A stretch of DNA of 64,000 nucleotides from Drosophila pseudoobscura (taxonomy: Eukaryota > Arthropoda > Insecta > Diptera > Drosophilidae): positions 16,635,501 to 16,699,500 of the forward strand of contig NC_046680.1 in assembly GCF_009870125.1 (NCBI RefSeq), written 5' to 3'. The position numbers were made by a program, and so were the translations under genes. Shown in pieces: positions 44,981-55,955 of the stretch. Within the stretch, counting starts at the first letter, position 1. Every line of letters begins with the position of its first letter. Below the pieces are notes generated by a model. That model was given only the letters and a program-made list of their open reading frames with translations, was not told where the DNA came from and ran no database searches.

Positions 44981-45008
44981 TTTTATACGTTGTACTTTCA
45001 GATGGAAC
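44981..45008 (-). promoter_or_regulatory. promoter of copy 12: TATA and upstream GTTCCA
   Basis: TATAAAA at 44981-44987, 60 bp from the ATG, with GTTCCA at 45003-45008. The leader is TTGACACTCGTATTCATCGATCAC. Confidence 0.5.
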
Positions 45009-47692
45009 TAATCGCGTTATTTGCTTTATATTACTTTGAAATAGTCATGTCTAAAGTCTGCCAAGGTCAAATTTCCTAGTACCTCAATGGAAGCTCCGAT
45101 TTGAGACCTTGAAATACTAATATGTATTACTACCATTTCAAATATTTTCTTAAAAATTGGATTTTCACATGTCAAGGAAACGAATTTCTTCCGGAGCTAG
45201 TTTAATAATACAAATAAGCTATTGATACAATTATTCGAGTTAAATGTCTTTATTGAAGCCACATTTCTGTCCTCTTATCTCTTCTCTGTTTAAAAGCTTC
45301 AAGCTGATTGCAGGCTCGATTCCCTCTGTGGAGTTTTCATTGACTGCGTTCCTTTTTATCAATATTCTTTTCCGATTTCGCCAGAGATTTCCGATACCAG
45401 AGTTTTTTCTCTCGAACCGGATATTGTCACGTTGCTGGGAGGCTGTTCATTTGCTATGTCCCATGGGAGGGCCAGCAAGGCGCGTTTTAATTAGGTGACG
45501 GGAAAAGTAACAAAAAAGAAATGGGAAATCAATCGAATTATGCTTGCAGTTGGCAAACGGAAATTAATGAAATTTCTATCTGTTTTTTCTGTAAATCCGA
45601 GCAGATCCGTTTCGGAGCTAAGCAGAATATGGAGGCCAACGCTGCGTGTGAGGAATATATCGCATGCGACATGTTTTCATTCAAATTTTCTCTCAGCGAA
45701 CGCTTTGACGCAGCTGGCGTGCATTGGAAAATTGACTCCGCGGGGCATTTTTCAATTGAGTTTACTTCTCGTGGCTGCAAGGACCAGGGCGTGCTGGTGG
45801 GGTAGGGTCTCAATCGCATATGTTTTGGGAATTTTGAAGCTGGCTACGTGCGCAGCGTGAGAAGAGAGCGCTTTCCAATTAAACCCAGCAATTGAACCAC
45901 TTACACTTTAAGAATTGCATTAAAGGAGTATTCGGGTTCGATTTTCATTGTTATTTTGATTTCGGTTCGGTTTTGCTCGCTTCGTCTTGGCCAAGCTTCC
46001 GTGTCTTGGCCGAAGTACGTGCCTTGGTTACGGTCTACGGTCCACGGACTCTGGCTAAAGCCTTGGTCCCAGAGCGCAGACAACTGGGAATCCACGAGTA
46101 CGTTATGCATTTCACGTGCAACAAGTTGAAATCATAACAAGCCCAAAATGCAGCAAAACCAAAGCGAAAAAAACAAGAGAAAATACTTTTATAACTGAAA
46201 TGCAATGAAAATATTGAAAGAGCCAACATTTTTACAAATGTTTCTGGGTAATGGCAAAAGAACTTGCTTGAATTCTGTTCTTTCATGTGTCTCTCTGCTA
46301 ACACGAGAAAAAACCACTTCCTGCTTCGATTTCATTTCCGAGTTGAAGTTCTTTTTGTTGTAGTTGCAGTTCAAGTTGTTCAAATTCAAATTCATATCCA
46401 TGCAGCAGTTACATCTGCTCGGCGATAACAGGGACTGAGACTGGGCTGAGTGAAGGAAACGATATTTATTCATAAATTGATTGGAAATTTTAGTTTATTT
46501 CAATAACTAATTTAAGGTCTTTTGTGGAGGCGTTCATTGATAAAGGCATGCATTAACGCTCTAAAGAATAATAAGGCAACTATTCAAAGGTGTACGAAAT
46601 CTGAATATTTTAGAACACAGCGAACGTGAGGCAGCTCTGGTGCTCATGGCTCCTTCGACAGGCCGCAATCCATTGCGATAGGCAATGGTATGTACGCCAC
46701 ACTCGACTTCACTTGAGTCCACTCCAGCGCAAGAAATATTTAAATTTGTGCCTCGTGCGTTTCCTTAGACTTTAAGACTCAACTGCGAATCACGACTCGG
46801 CAAACAAACTACTGGGTTTATACATATTTATGCCGGCAGTCCGGCCGACCGACAGCCCGGCAGCCGTCGCTGGGCAACAACAGACAGGCAACAAAAGTAG
46901 TAGCAGCAGAAGGACTGGGATGAGGACGGGCAGGAGGACATGATGATGGCGCTGGAGTTCCCAGATCCCGTTCCCACAAACACAAACAGCAACAGAAACA
47001 GAAACTAAACGAAACGTGTGCAACAAACTAAGCCATTTTTGTCGCCGACCGTCTAAATACCAAACTTGGCTTATACTCGTAGCAGGCATGAGGCAACCAA
47101 CAGAAGAGCAGAACGGCAGAACAGCAGGCCAAGAGACAATTGCAAAAACAGCAGAAGCAACTGCTAAAAGCGAAAATATCCTGCGCAGCAGCAGCGCCAG
47201 CCGCTGCAAAACGGGGGAAAAAAACAACCAAATAAATCATGATTCATGACCAAAAGCCACAGAAACGCCAAAAATAAAAGCAAAAATTGCATAAAACTTT
47301 GTCAAAACAAAAACAAAAACCAAAACCGAATAAAAAAAAAATACAAAAAAATTACAGAGGCGACGACACAAAATGTTCGTGATTCGGCGGCAACTCCGGC
47401 GATAACCTGCGACTCGAAATCGAAAAGGCAAAGGGTGAACTCGGAAAATAATGCAGAATATTTTTGAAACACACAAAAAAATGTTTGCGCCCATCCAAAA
47501 TAAACAAGGGAGCGGGCCGGAATGGGTAGTATAGTTATGTTGCCCCTTTTTGTTGCTGTTGCCGCATTTATGTTGGCCATGTTAACAAAATGTGCCGTGT
47601 GCTAAGCATTTTTATCACGCAGACTTCTGTTCCAGCCGCCGCCGCCACCAAAACGACCCAAGCTACGGCCATTCCAGGCCAGGCCAGGCCAG

Positions 47693-47776
47693 GCTCCAGC
47701 TTCAGCTTCAGCTCCAGTTAACATTTCTGCAGCTTTTTTGAGAGTTCCTCTAGAGCTGAAGCTGGAGCTGAAGCTG
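47693..47776. repeat. inverted repeat built from AGCTTC/GAAGCT units
   Basis: CAGCTTCAGCTCCAG (47703-47717) is the exact reverse complement of CTGGAGCTGAAGCTG (47762-47776), with a loop of about 44 bases. A second register pairs 47693-47707 with 47754-47768. It can form a GC-rich hairpin. It probably arose from opposed copies of a simple repeat. Confidence 0.7.
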
Positions 47777-48473
47777 CCTCTTGCCCGAGCTCTAAACGAT
47801 CGTTTTGTCATAATGCGACATTTAAGGAATTTTTATATGAATTCACTTAACGACTTCGCATTGGGACGCGACGATCCTGGCGCGTTGTTGTCGCTGTCGC
47901 TGCAGTTGATGTCGCTGTCGTTGTCGATGTTTCCCCTTTGTCTTTGCTCCTCGCTCTCTGTGGCATATTAAGGTGTGGAATTGTAATTATCCCAAGTTGT
48001 CTCTCATCACAGTGGACGCAATTAGGGTGAAATAGTTGATTTTGTTTATGGTTATAGACAATCGTTTCACCGACCATGTCGATGGACACATAAAGTAATG
48101 GTTTCGTCTGCTAAGATCAAAGGAATAAAAGGAACGCCTAAGGAAACATTCGACTGGTCTAATATTATAGTATGACAATATCAAAATAATACAAGAAATG
48201 AAACAGTTTAATTTGATATTTATTATAATTAAGCTTTGAATCATTACCATTCACTCTACATGGAATTTAAAACTCGCTGTAATTCGTATTCGGATATCCC
48301 CTTTTCAGCTTAACAACAGTTTCATTCATTTAACGTCTATCGTCCCACTGTGCCCGGAGGATGTCAGCACATTCCCATTCCCAATGCAATGAAGAACAGA
48401 GCAGAGGCACAGCCACCGCAATAACAGGAGAAACAACATCAACTTACAACTTTGTCAGAGGACCTGGCGGCCC

Positions 48474-48494
48474 ATCATGATGATGATGATGATG
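48474..48494. repeat. ATG/GAT triplet repeat
   Basis: Uninterrupted ATGATG run, six to seven units. Confidence 0.8.
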
Positions 48495-50880
48495 CCCACG
48501 GCTCCCAGTGTCAGTCCCAGTCCCAGCTATTGGAAGTCGGCACTCCGATCTCCTGCTGAACGAGTCCCGCTGGCGATGTCTCGCTGTGGCTACCTTGTGC
48601 CACACAATTAACTTGCTCGCTGACTTTTAAAAAGGCATTGGCTGACATTTTTACGCGTGTACATGATTTTATTCGCCGCACTGTCCGTGCAGGTAATTAT
48701 GGCACGTTAAAGTGTTAATGGGCCACGTTAAGACCTGGAGCTGGACCTGTACCTGGGCCTGGACAGGGACCTGGCGATGGCCAGCTGCTCCTGCTGTGAA
48801 CTTTGAGCTAAGCCACGACTAAATCTGCCCTCGATGAAGCCATTTAGGGGCACAAAATACGAGCTGGTCGTGACGCTCAATCGAGCCCATATCTTAGTGG
48901 TTTTAGTAGGATGACCAATTAGTTGACCGTTGTCAACAGCCTGAGCTTCAGAAGACTAGACAGGACCGGACTGGACTGGAAAGGCTTGCTCAAGAACTGG
49001 TTTCCCATCCTCTGGCTAATCCGACTATAACTGTTCGCTGAGCCACTGGCATTGGCATTGGAACTGGCTTTACCACTGACTTTTCACTGGCGCTCTAGGC
49101 CGAGCTGTCACCTGCTCCTGCATCAATAGACGTTATTGATTCCACAGCAGGCAATTTTCCGCCACCCAATCGCCATAAGTTATTATGTCTCTCTGGCTGC
49201 TACGGCAGGAACTCGTGGCGACCAACTGGTTCTTCCCATCACGTTGGACATGTATAGATTGCCTTTCGCCTATTGCCTATTGCCCGGGCCATGTGTGTCT
49301 GCCGTTGCCGCTGCCGCTGCCATTGGCTCCGTGCTCCGTACTTCCTGAGCAATCCCATCCTTACGGCGTTGTAAGGCGTTCTGCGAAATTGCATGACAAA
49401 TAAGTTTTGTGTGTCGCAGACAGTTGACATTTTTTATGCTGCTGAGTTATATGATGACGCTGTCTGGCCGGAGATTCGGGATGGGGCTGCAGACCTCAGT
49501 CTGGATGCAGCCCCAATCTCTATCTACGCATCCCGGCTGGCTGTGCGAAATATTGATTTTTATAAATGTTGGCCATATGCAAAGTTGGCAGTTTTTTAAA
49601 GCGAGCCAAGAGTTTCCCGGGGCTTTAAATTCTCGACTGGTGAACGGGGAACAGCTTTTCCTTTAAGATCGTGAGACTTTAATTCTTGTGGAAAAGTTCT
49701 ACTCTTCCCTTCAATCATTGATAAGTCATTACCAAGATACCATGTCATATATATTTGACAAGTACATCGAAATGGCATCGAAAAATTGTGGAATTATCTA
49801 TTGGCTCATATCATAATTATAATTTCTGTACGAGTATTATCAAAATTTTTTCATTGGGCAAGCTCCATTTGACTCCCAGTTAAATTACTTGACAGCCGTA
49901 AATCAATTAAAAGGTCTTTGCGAATTTCATGCGAGTCTGCCTGCCTTCTTCCCCGACTAACTGACTGACACTCTAGGCATTTTAATTGAAATTAATTAGG
50001 CGGGTTAGCGAAATGGAACCCTAAGAACGCGGCTGTGGAGGGATGTTAACGACAGCAATAAGCTTAAACTACTTCACGCCAATTGTTGAGAGTCAGTCAG
50101 ACAGTACGTCTGTCCGTCAGTCACTCCGTCGCGCCGGAGAATGCCTCGTTGCAAATATGAATCGTTGTTGTGCCGGAGGTGCGGAATCAGCTGAGGCATA
50201 GGTTGAGGCATCGGCTGAGGCGGCATTTTGTCAGCGGCAACAGTCGTTGTGTGTCAATCAACTGGGGCTAACATGTGCATTTTTTCCACATGAGCATTAA
50301 AGGCGCTTGGTTGGAACGGCAGCAAGGAACCGGAGGCCAAGGGTGGGGCTCTTGCTGTGGCTGTGGCACTGCATTTGCCATTTATGACAGTTGAAATGTC
50401 AAAAGAACCAGAATCGGATGGAAGGAAGCGGCATTTGAAAGTGCAATGTGGAGCGCTCCTTCTGGAGCCATCCCCGTGGTGTTGTCATGTGTGCAGCTGT
50501 TTTCAATCTGCCACGGACACGCTTGCTCTATGGGCCTCTCCACCGAAGGGGTAGGTACCAGTACCCGTCCCTATTCCCCCTCGTAAATCATGTTTACGGG
50601 CAAGTCGAGAGCATCATGATTTGACAATTGAGTTGGTTCTGGGACACTATTGTTTTACAATAGATGTACTTCCTGTTCCGGGACTCGTCGTATCATTGAT
50701 CTGTTTTTCTCCAAGAGTATCCACGCTTCGTCGTTCACTCTTCAGTGAGTTCTTTGCACTTGCCTGTGCGCATAAATACAGATATTTGTGGAAGCTTTTT
50801 AGCATTTTAGTTGTGAGCAGTGTGGAGAGATTTGTTGAAATGCTTGTTAAAGGGGAATTTTTATGTCAAAGGGAAATAGT

Positions 50881-50930
50881 CGCCGTTGCCGTCGCCATCG
50901 CCGTCGCCATCGCCATCGCCATCGCAGCCC
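50881..50930. repeat. CGCCAT/CGCCGT hexamer repeat
   Basis: About eight imperfect hexamers. The apparent Val/Ala/Ile-rich frame across it is a repeat artefact. Confidence 0.8.
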
Positions 50931-52689
50931 CTCCTTTCCCAATTCCGAATGTGTTACTTGAGCTATGGGCCGAGGCGTAAAAATCTGCGTAATTAAATTT
51001 TATTTTTGGGTGGCGGCACCCGGCGCAGCTGTTCCCTGGCCAAGTGTTGAGGGATGGGCGAGGACCGGGCATGGTCCGCTGGCTAATTAGCTCTGCTCGA
51101 GTCTTTCGGCTCAGACATCAAAGCCAGGGCACGCGACCCAGCCCATCCACACAGCCACACTGCCACACCGCCACACACCTTTGCAGTAGCGCCTTTTCCC
51201 ATTCGCATTCGCATTCGAACTGAACTCGGGCCCAGGACAAATTCATTGATGGCTGTCAAATTAGCAACGCGAATGGCAATGTATGTATCTGTGTATCTGC
51301 ATAGCTTGTGAGCAAATAAAAGAGTCATATTTATGGGCTCCTTATCCATCCACTTATTTAGGCTTGTTCTCTGGTTCTGCTGCTCTTCCCGTCTCTGGGC
51401 CTTGAGTGCCACTTGTTCTGTTTTCCCTTTTTGCTGCTTATTCATTTCGCTTCGCCCAGACGCTGGCGGCATTGCGCTTTCATCTCTGGGTTCCCATCCT
51501 CCAGATTCGCATATATGCGGCCATATGGTGGCAACACCATCGTCTTCATCCTCATCGTCTTCCCCATCTGCATCACCATCACCATCACCATTCCCATCCC
51601 GTCCCGTCATCGTCTTGCACTCAATAATAACAAGCAGAGCCAGTCATGATGTGCGATATTAAAATTAAGTGTTACATTTGTCAGCGATGATGCGCGTCAA
51701 AGAGCAAACGAGATCTGATATAGAGCCGATAGCATACATATAGTGGGGAGCAGGCGCGGCAAGGGCTAAGTAATCAAAGCCGAGTGTATTTATGAAACAC
51801 TTGTCATAAAAATGGTGTTGCGTAAGGTTGATTCAATTGATCGAAAAATTGAAAGATGAACGGATAGTCAAATGGCAATAAGAGCGTGGCTATTGTTGCC
51901 ACCACCGACAGATTTTGCAATATTTAAAGAGGGAATAAGTACAGAAAATAGTCAGGCATCCTAGAGGCCTTTATGCGATTACAAAAGTGAATAGATATCT
52001 ATATAATCCTCAGAACTTAAACTGAATCAAAGAAAATGTTTATAATTGCTCTATACTCGTAGTATTGAGAAGACCCATTTCAGTTGAAAAGTAATTAGAA
52101 AATCTAATTTGTTGTTCATGAGATGGCGACTGTGATTGTGTGTAGTTTTATTTTTTAAATGCCTCACGATCACTGTGTCGTTCACTTTTTATCTGGCTAT
52201 AAACAATCTCCAACTGCAATGCCACTTTAAAAGGGGTCAGGCCGGGTCGCGCTTGGGGCTCTGGGGACTTGAGGCAGCGTTGGGGTCAGGGCACTTCAAA
52301 GTTAACTTCTTCGTTGACATGTGCGACTGAGCAGTTGCCTCGTTGGCTCCCCCGCTCCCTGGCTGCCTGACAGTTTTTGTTTTTGAGTGAAAGTGTAACT
52401 GTAATGCCATCCTACTGTAATTATATACAGTCTGGCGTCCGAGTTTATCTACCGCCCCAAATCCCACATCCCAGCGCCCGAAAGCTGCGAGTGTCGCTCA
52501 AATGTTTCGGCCATTTCGCTGTCTATCTGTCCGACTGTCTGACTGTAGAAGTACTCTGTTCTCTCTTCTGTTCGGTTCTGGCTCGTCGACTAGTCTGGCT
52601 GTCATAAAATATAAAACTTTGGCCCGAAAATATATATATCTCTATTCGTACATATAGATATAGGATGCTGGATGAGCCTGGGTGGCGGG

Positions 52690-52703
52690 GTGTGTGTGTG
52701 TGT
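52690..52703. repeat. short GT microsatellite
   Basis: Seven GT units. Confidence 0.8.
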
Positions 52704-53049
52704 CTGTCTGGATAATCCGAAGCTGCTGCTGTCTGGGGCTGGATGTCGACATCGTGTCCTCGTTGTGGGTTTTCCTCTGGCCCAAAAAGTTTGCAGTTTT
52801 TGTTACCAGTCTCCCCCTACCCCCTACCCTCGACCCCCGACCCATTCCTTTCTGGCAACCGTCTCAGTTAGTTGCGTGGGTGTTACTGGAAGCGCCATTG
52901 GCCCAATTACACTAAGCGAGTGTTTCGCAGTTCCCGGCAGGAGCGCCCCCGCCCTGCCAGCAGGCCATCGCCGGCTGTTTGCCAAGATAAACGACGAAGG
53001 ATTCGACTAGGATTCAACGCAAGACATCCCTACATGCTGCGTCTCTCAG

Positions 53050-53076
53050 CTCTGGCTCTGGCTCTGGCTCTGGGTC
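53050..53076. repeat. CTCTGG hexamer repeat
   Basis: Four units of CTCTGG. Confidence 0.8.
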
Positions 53077-54281
53077 TGTAATTTTTGGGCGTTATAATGG
53101 AGCTTAATGCACAAAACTCGTTATCAGCAGGAGCGATGAAAAGTTTCCCCGAAAAGCAAACAAACGAAACTTGAGCCTGAGAGCGTTTGATTTAATGCAT
53201 GTAATTTGGCATGAAGAGCCAGACTCGTCCAAAGACTCATCCCCAGACTCAGATCCAGATTCGGAGACGGAGGTGGGGAACCGCTTTGTGAGCCATCAAT
53301 CGTCATTGTCTGTCGGCAGTGTCAAATTATGCGGAATGAAGCGAACTCGAGTCCGAACTCAAATCAAATCAACTCGAGTCAAACACTTCAATAGACAATG
53401 ACCCCTTTCAGTGCCCATGAGCCCCCGGAGGTAAGCGGTCATCAGACGCCGTCACATGTCTGGGAATGGGTTTCCAGGCTGGGAATTTTTTAGCATCGAC
53501 TTGTGAAGTACCGCCCGCAACCCTATGCCATTTATGACACCTCTCAGAGAGAGATTCTCCCTGCTTTGTATTATGTGAGAAATGCAATTTTATTGCTTGT
53601 AAAACATGTTAAATTCTGACGAGTACGAGTACGAGCACGAGTCCGAGGAGTATGTGGCAACAACAGAACCGGGCAGAACAGAATACAACAGAACAGAACT
53701 TGGTAGAACATGTAGAGGGAGATCCAAAAATTTAATGCCGCTGGATTTGGAAGAATTTATATGGCATTGGGCGTGGTCCCTATCCCTGGGCCTACTGGCC
53801 ACATTTTTACGAGTATGTGTTCTCCAGTGTCTCCGTCCGATCTTCCCTGCCTCCGAGACTCTGACTCAGGCCGGCTGACTGTGCCCGAACAGAGCGACGA
53901 GCATAAAGGGCATAAAAATCGTCAGCATTTTGAATTTGCCATAAATGTGATGTGGATGGGGACGGGGACGGGGATGGGGATGGGATATGGGATGGCTGGG
54001 GTTATGTTTTGTTGCCGTTTGGTTGAAATCTTTCTTTATATCTCTTATATGTGTATGTGTAGTATATTTTATGGAAATTGTTAATGCTCTAGGGGTGTTT
54101 ACGAGACAGAGCTTCGGGGCACATTATCACTGACATCTTCGGACCTTCTCCGTCTATGTATTTTTCGGCACATTTGCTTAGTCAGATGAATTTTTTACGA
54201 GGTGCCGGCCGAAGTGAAACAAATAAGCGAATATGCGATTTCTTTAAGTGGCATACTTCCATCCATACTTTCCCATCTTTA

Positions 54282-54283
<2 letters not shown>

Positions 54284-54323
<40 letters not shown>
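54284..54323. repeat. CT dinucleotide microsatellite
   Basis: About 20 uninterrupted CT units, the longest dinucleotide run in the window. Confidence 0.95.
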
Positions 54324-54326
<3 letters not shown>

Positions 54327-55542
54327 ATCCGATAAGATTCAGCTCATCAGGCGGGGATCTGATGTTCTGGTTTGGCATGTGGTAAGCCGCTTTACCTTCA
54401 ATCCTCCGTGCCCCATCCAAGTACAAAGTCAAAGTTAACGATCTGACCCACTCGTAACTGCACTTGCTGCTGGTTTACTTTCACTTTTTATTGGGTCTGT
54501 GGCTGGGGTTCACTTTTTTGAAAAGAACTCCGCCGAGTGCCCTTTCCTGGTCGACTTTCTTTTGTCATAAATTCGCAATGAACATAAGTTATAGTTTTTT
54601 AAGCCCTCTTCCTGTTTTCCGAGCGGGACGAGACATCAGGATGGAGTGCAGCATTTAAATTAACTCGCTTTGGGTTTGGCTTTATTCCCGCCTGCATATT
54701 GCACACATTTTATGCATTCTGCAGTTGGCCGTTTCAGTTCTGTTCAAGGACAATTTAATTATTCAGCCTTATTTTCGCAGACTTTCTGCACACAGCTTGC
54801 ACTTCCGCTTCCGGCAGTCGGCATACCGGCATCCCAGCACCCCGTCTCCCCGGCCACGCCATTGTAGTCCTTTACTTTGGCAGCACTGGCAGAACTGCAC
54901 TAGAAAAGTTTTTCCATTTCCTTGTCGCCGCGGCGCCCTCTCTGCTCTCCCCTCTCCAATGTTCCCTCCGCCGCTTCATAACAAGCTGGGAAAAGCTTGC
55001 CGCAAACTTCGCTGGCGCTCTAATGGAACTTTAAGCTAGATTAATTTTTTAATTAGTTCTTTTGTTGTTGCGCACTGGAGTGCGGCCACCCTCCGCTCCT
55101 CCAAACAAAAAAAAAACATCTTCATCGGCGAGTCGCCTCCTTATAGGACTCTCCTCATTTGTAGTCCCTCGTATCCATGGCATGGCAAATGGCAGCCATT
55201 GCATGCAAACTAATTTTTACAGCGCTCTCAGGGAACGTATTTATTTATACGAGTGTCTGAGCGTGCGGCGAGGGTTCCTCCCCACAGCTCTTGTGGCACA
55301 GCTGCTATGCCAAGATTGCAGGGCCGCGCAGCGCATCCTTTCGGCCCGTGGGCTATAAAAAGCGAAATTTTATTGGAAAAAATCCTTAATTAAATTTCCG
55401 TTTCAATGTGTCAAAGTGTGAACAACACAATAATTTGGCTCTTTATTAACTGATGCTTCTTCTGGTGTGTCTGCCTGCGAGGGCGTGGCAACACTCTAGG
55501 CAGCAGCTGCAGCACGAAATCCTTAACAAAGTTAAGCAACGG

Positions 55543-55561
55543 GTGTGTGTGTGTGTGTGTG
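55543..55561. repeat. GT dinucleotide microsatellite
   Basis: Nine to ten uninterrupted GT units. Confidence 0.85.
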
Positions 55562-55913
55562 GCTATATCCTGCCACCGGAGGTGTCAATTTAAAGCCAAT
55601 TTAATATGTGAGGCAGTGGCAGCAACCACAGCGGCAGGGGCAGCAGCAGAGAACGGCCTACGGAGCCGTCTCCCCACTAGCCATTTTTAAAGTGGCTCGC
55701 AGCTTGCGGCAAAAAGAAGAGCCAAAAAGACACACGAAGCGAAGAAAAATCGGAGGAGTGGTACGAGTACGGGTACGGGGCAAGGAAATTACAATTTTTA
55801 ACTGTTGTTGCTGTCTGTTGTTGCTTCTGCTGCTGCTGCTGTTGCGTCTCATGTTGCTGCCTCTGCTCTGAATATGCCGCTTTCAATTAAAAGCCATTGG
55901 CCAACCGACATCG

Positions 55914-55955
55914 ACCATGGCCATGGCCATGGACGTGGACATGGACATGGACATG
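55914..55955. repeat. CCATGG / GGACAT hexamer repeat
   Basis: CCATGG units followed by four GGACAT-type units. Simple sequence. Confidence 0.75.

Larger units (their letters stand above)
42700..44985. repeat. segmental duplication, copy B (matches 37480-39226)
   Basis: Copy B carries genes 9, 10, 11 and 12. It is longer than copy A mainly because of the block around gene 10 (about 43520-43990) and insertions near 42960-43060. Genes 11 and 12 are nearly identical to genes 7 and 8. Confidence 0.9.
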
